Positions 6,022 through 7,074 of a DNA stretch of 7,074 bases are shown piece by piece. The DNA is from an uncultured Tolumonas sp. Lineage in GTDB: Bacteria; Pseudomonadota; Gammaproteobacteria; Enterobacterales; Aeromonadaceae. The position numbers and the translations under genes are program-made. Location of the stretch: the NCBI GenBank assembly GCA_903931645.1, contig CAIZDF010000360.1:1-7074 (forward strand). Direction: 5' to 3'. The notes under the pieces are model-generated. The model saw only the letters and a list, made by a program, of their open reading frames with translations. It was not told where the DNA came from and made no database searches. Positions within the stretch are counted from its first letter, which is position 1. Every line of letters starts with the position of its first letter.

Positions 6022-7074
6022 TTAGATTGACTGAAACTGTGCTGAAGTTTGCTGAAACTCGGCTAAATAATCGATGTGCACGCCTTCCATGACATTATCA
6101 TCGCTCTGATGCGCTTCTCCCTGACTATACATCACCACTCTGTCTGCCAACGATGAACGCAAAGAGCGAATAAAGCGGATAAAATCTGCGCGGGATATTT
6201 CCATCAATGCGGCTGCCGCTTTTTCTCTTTGGCGGAAAGAAAAATCTCGACTGCCTATACTGCCCCACAGTCGTTGACTGCGCGCCCGTAAGTTGGCATC
6301 AGCCTCGGTTAATTGGCTGAGTAGTCCTTGTTTATTGCTCTGCCAGGTTTGTTCCGTCATTTCCAATAACTGCATATGGAAGGCATCGATAAACAGTTCT
6401 ATCGCCGCCAATAAGCCATCAGGAGCCATCACCGGGGATTGAATATAGAACACCAACCCTGGATGTCGATTGAGCGGCAGATTGCCTGTGCCGACCACAT
6501 AACCTAATTGCTGTTGTGTGCGCAGGTCATGGAAGAACGGTGACGACATGATATGGTTGGCTAATGTGTAGCAAGCAATGCTATTGGCGTCTTTTTCCGG
6601 TGATTGATAATAAAGTAGCAACGCGGAGTCATGGTGATGACAGTTGCATTCATAGAGCAATGTTCCAGCCTTGCGTATGTCCACCAACCGACGGCGGGTT
6701 TCCCGACTCGGTAAACTATTTGGTGTAATTTGCCGCTCTAATAAACCGGCAATTTGACGCACTTCATCTTCCAGCCAGTCACCGTGCGCCAATACTTCCA
6801 GATGTACCGCCTGAAATAACCGACGCATAAATTGAGGTAACTCAGCGGGTTCAACCACTTCTAAATAGGGAATTAATGCTTCCACCGGCGGATTATTCGG
6901 TTGCAATAAGCTGGTTAGTTGGCTGAATAGTTGTGCAATCGGGCGGCCCTTATTCTGATTGCGCCAATTACGCAATAATTGTTCGCGAATAGCGTAGAAA
7001 CGTTCTGGTTTGTAATGGCCGGCGGTGCGATTTTTCAGGAGCAATTCCAGCAGATGATAAAGACGACAGCTAAA
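6022..7074 (-). CDS. M16 (insulinase/pitrilysin-type) metallopeptidase, C-terminal part
   Basis: The reading frame is open to the right edge of the window (350 codons plus stop), so the N-terminal half with the expected HxxEH zinc site is not visible. The diagnostic stretch is SPFFHDLRTQQQLGYVV, ending with Arg185 and Tyr192 of the visible fragment. The same Arg and Tyr, seven residues apart, lie in the LRT..QLGY motif of insulin-degrading enzyme and pitrilysin, where they help hold substrate. It is followed by HPGLVFYIQSP and a helical C-terminal domain. These enzymes are clam-shell zinc peptidases of about 900-1000 aa that digest small peptides, often in the periplasm; location cannot be judged here. 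A TTG at 7042-7044 is not the start, since the frame continues upstream. The gene is convergent with the ycfH operon and separately transcribed. E. coli ptrA lies elsewhere (next to recB/recC), so I give no symbol. Confidence 0.88.
   Translation of the reverse strand, partial: FSCRLYHLLELLLKNRTAGHYKPERFYAIREQLLRNWRNQNKGRPIAQLFSQLTSLLQPNNPPVEALIPYLEVVEPAELPQFMRRLFQAVHLEVLAHGDWLEDEVRQIAGLLERQITPNSLPSRETRRRLVDIRKAGTLLYECNCHHHDSALLLYYQSPEKDANSIACYTLANHIMSSPFFHDLRTQQQLGYVVGTGNLPLNRHPGLVFYIQSPVMAPDGLLAAIELFIDAFHMQLLEMTEQTWQSNKQGLLSQLTEADANLRARSQRLWGSIGSRDFSFRQREKAAAALMEISRADFIRFIRSLRSSLADRVVMYSQGEAHQSDDNVMEGVHIDYLAEFQQTSAQFQSI

Noticed and set aside
6030..6066. Three near-repeats of CTGAAACT-like sequence at the end of the M16 gene
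   Set aside because: They fall in coding sequence and reflect the Gln/Phe/Ser-rich C-terminus (EFQQTSAQFQ); there are too few copies, too loosely matched, to call a repeat element.
7042..7044. TTG as start codon of the minus-strand M16 gene
   Set aside because: The frame stays open through to the window edge and the family is about 900-1000 aa long, so this is an internal Leu codon of a truncated gene.

Overview
The window is a piece of a gammaproteobacterial chromosome with about half G+C. It carries the 3' part of the conserved fatty-acid-synthesis cluster and the housekeeping operon that normally follows it. The order fabG-acpP-fabF-pabC-mltG(yceG)-tmk-holB-tatD(ycfH) is the one known from Escherichia coli. 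There is no pilZ gene between holB and the tatD-type gene, unlike in pseudomonads. The proteins resemble the enteric ones (AcpP is near-identical in its recognition helix, and FabF and PabC have the E. coli lengths of 413 and 269 aa), but PabC, MltG and HolB differ clearly. A non-enteric gammaproteobacterium, for example of the Aeromonadales, is my inference; the sequence alone does not prove it.

Layout. Bases 1-60 are the last codons of fabG. Bases 61-208 hold an inverted repeat, a recognisable acpP promoter and a small leader hairpin. acpP (209-445) is followed by a terminator-like hairpin, which probably lets only some transcripts continue into fabF (525-1766, GTG start). A strong intrinsic terminator follows fabF. 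pabC (1832-2641) begins only 15 nt after its U-tract and has no visible Shine-Dalgarno sequence. From pabC to the tatD-type gene the genes are packed tightly: a 65-nt overlap for pabC/mltG, abutting for mltG/tmk, a 16-nt overlap for tmk/holB, and a 3-nt gap for holB/tatD. The right end holds, on the minus strand and convergent, the C-terminal part of a large M16 (insulinase/pitrilysin-type) metallopeptidase that runs off the window.

Function. FabG, AcpP and FabF form the elongation core of type II fatty acid synthesis. PabC makes p-aminobenzoate for folate, Tmk makes dTDP, HolB is the delta' subunit of the replicative clamp loader, MltG cleaves nascent peptidoglycan, and the TatD-type protein is a metal-dependent hydrolase or DNase. 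The operon therefore links membrane, wall, folate/dTTP and replication functions.

I found no mobile element, CRISPR array, tRNA, rRNA or clearly new system. The points most worth a second look are the transcription and translation arrangement around the fabF-pabC junction, an intact Walker A motif in HolB, and a seven-G tract in holB placed near the expected lid/collar domain boundary.
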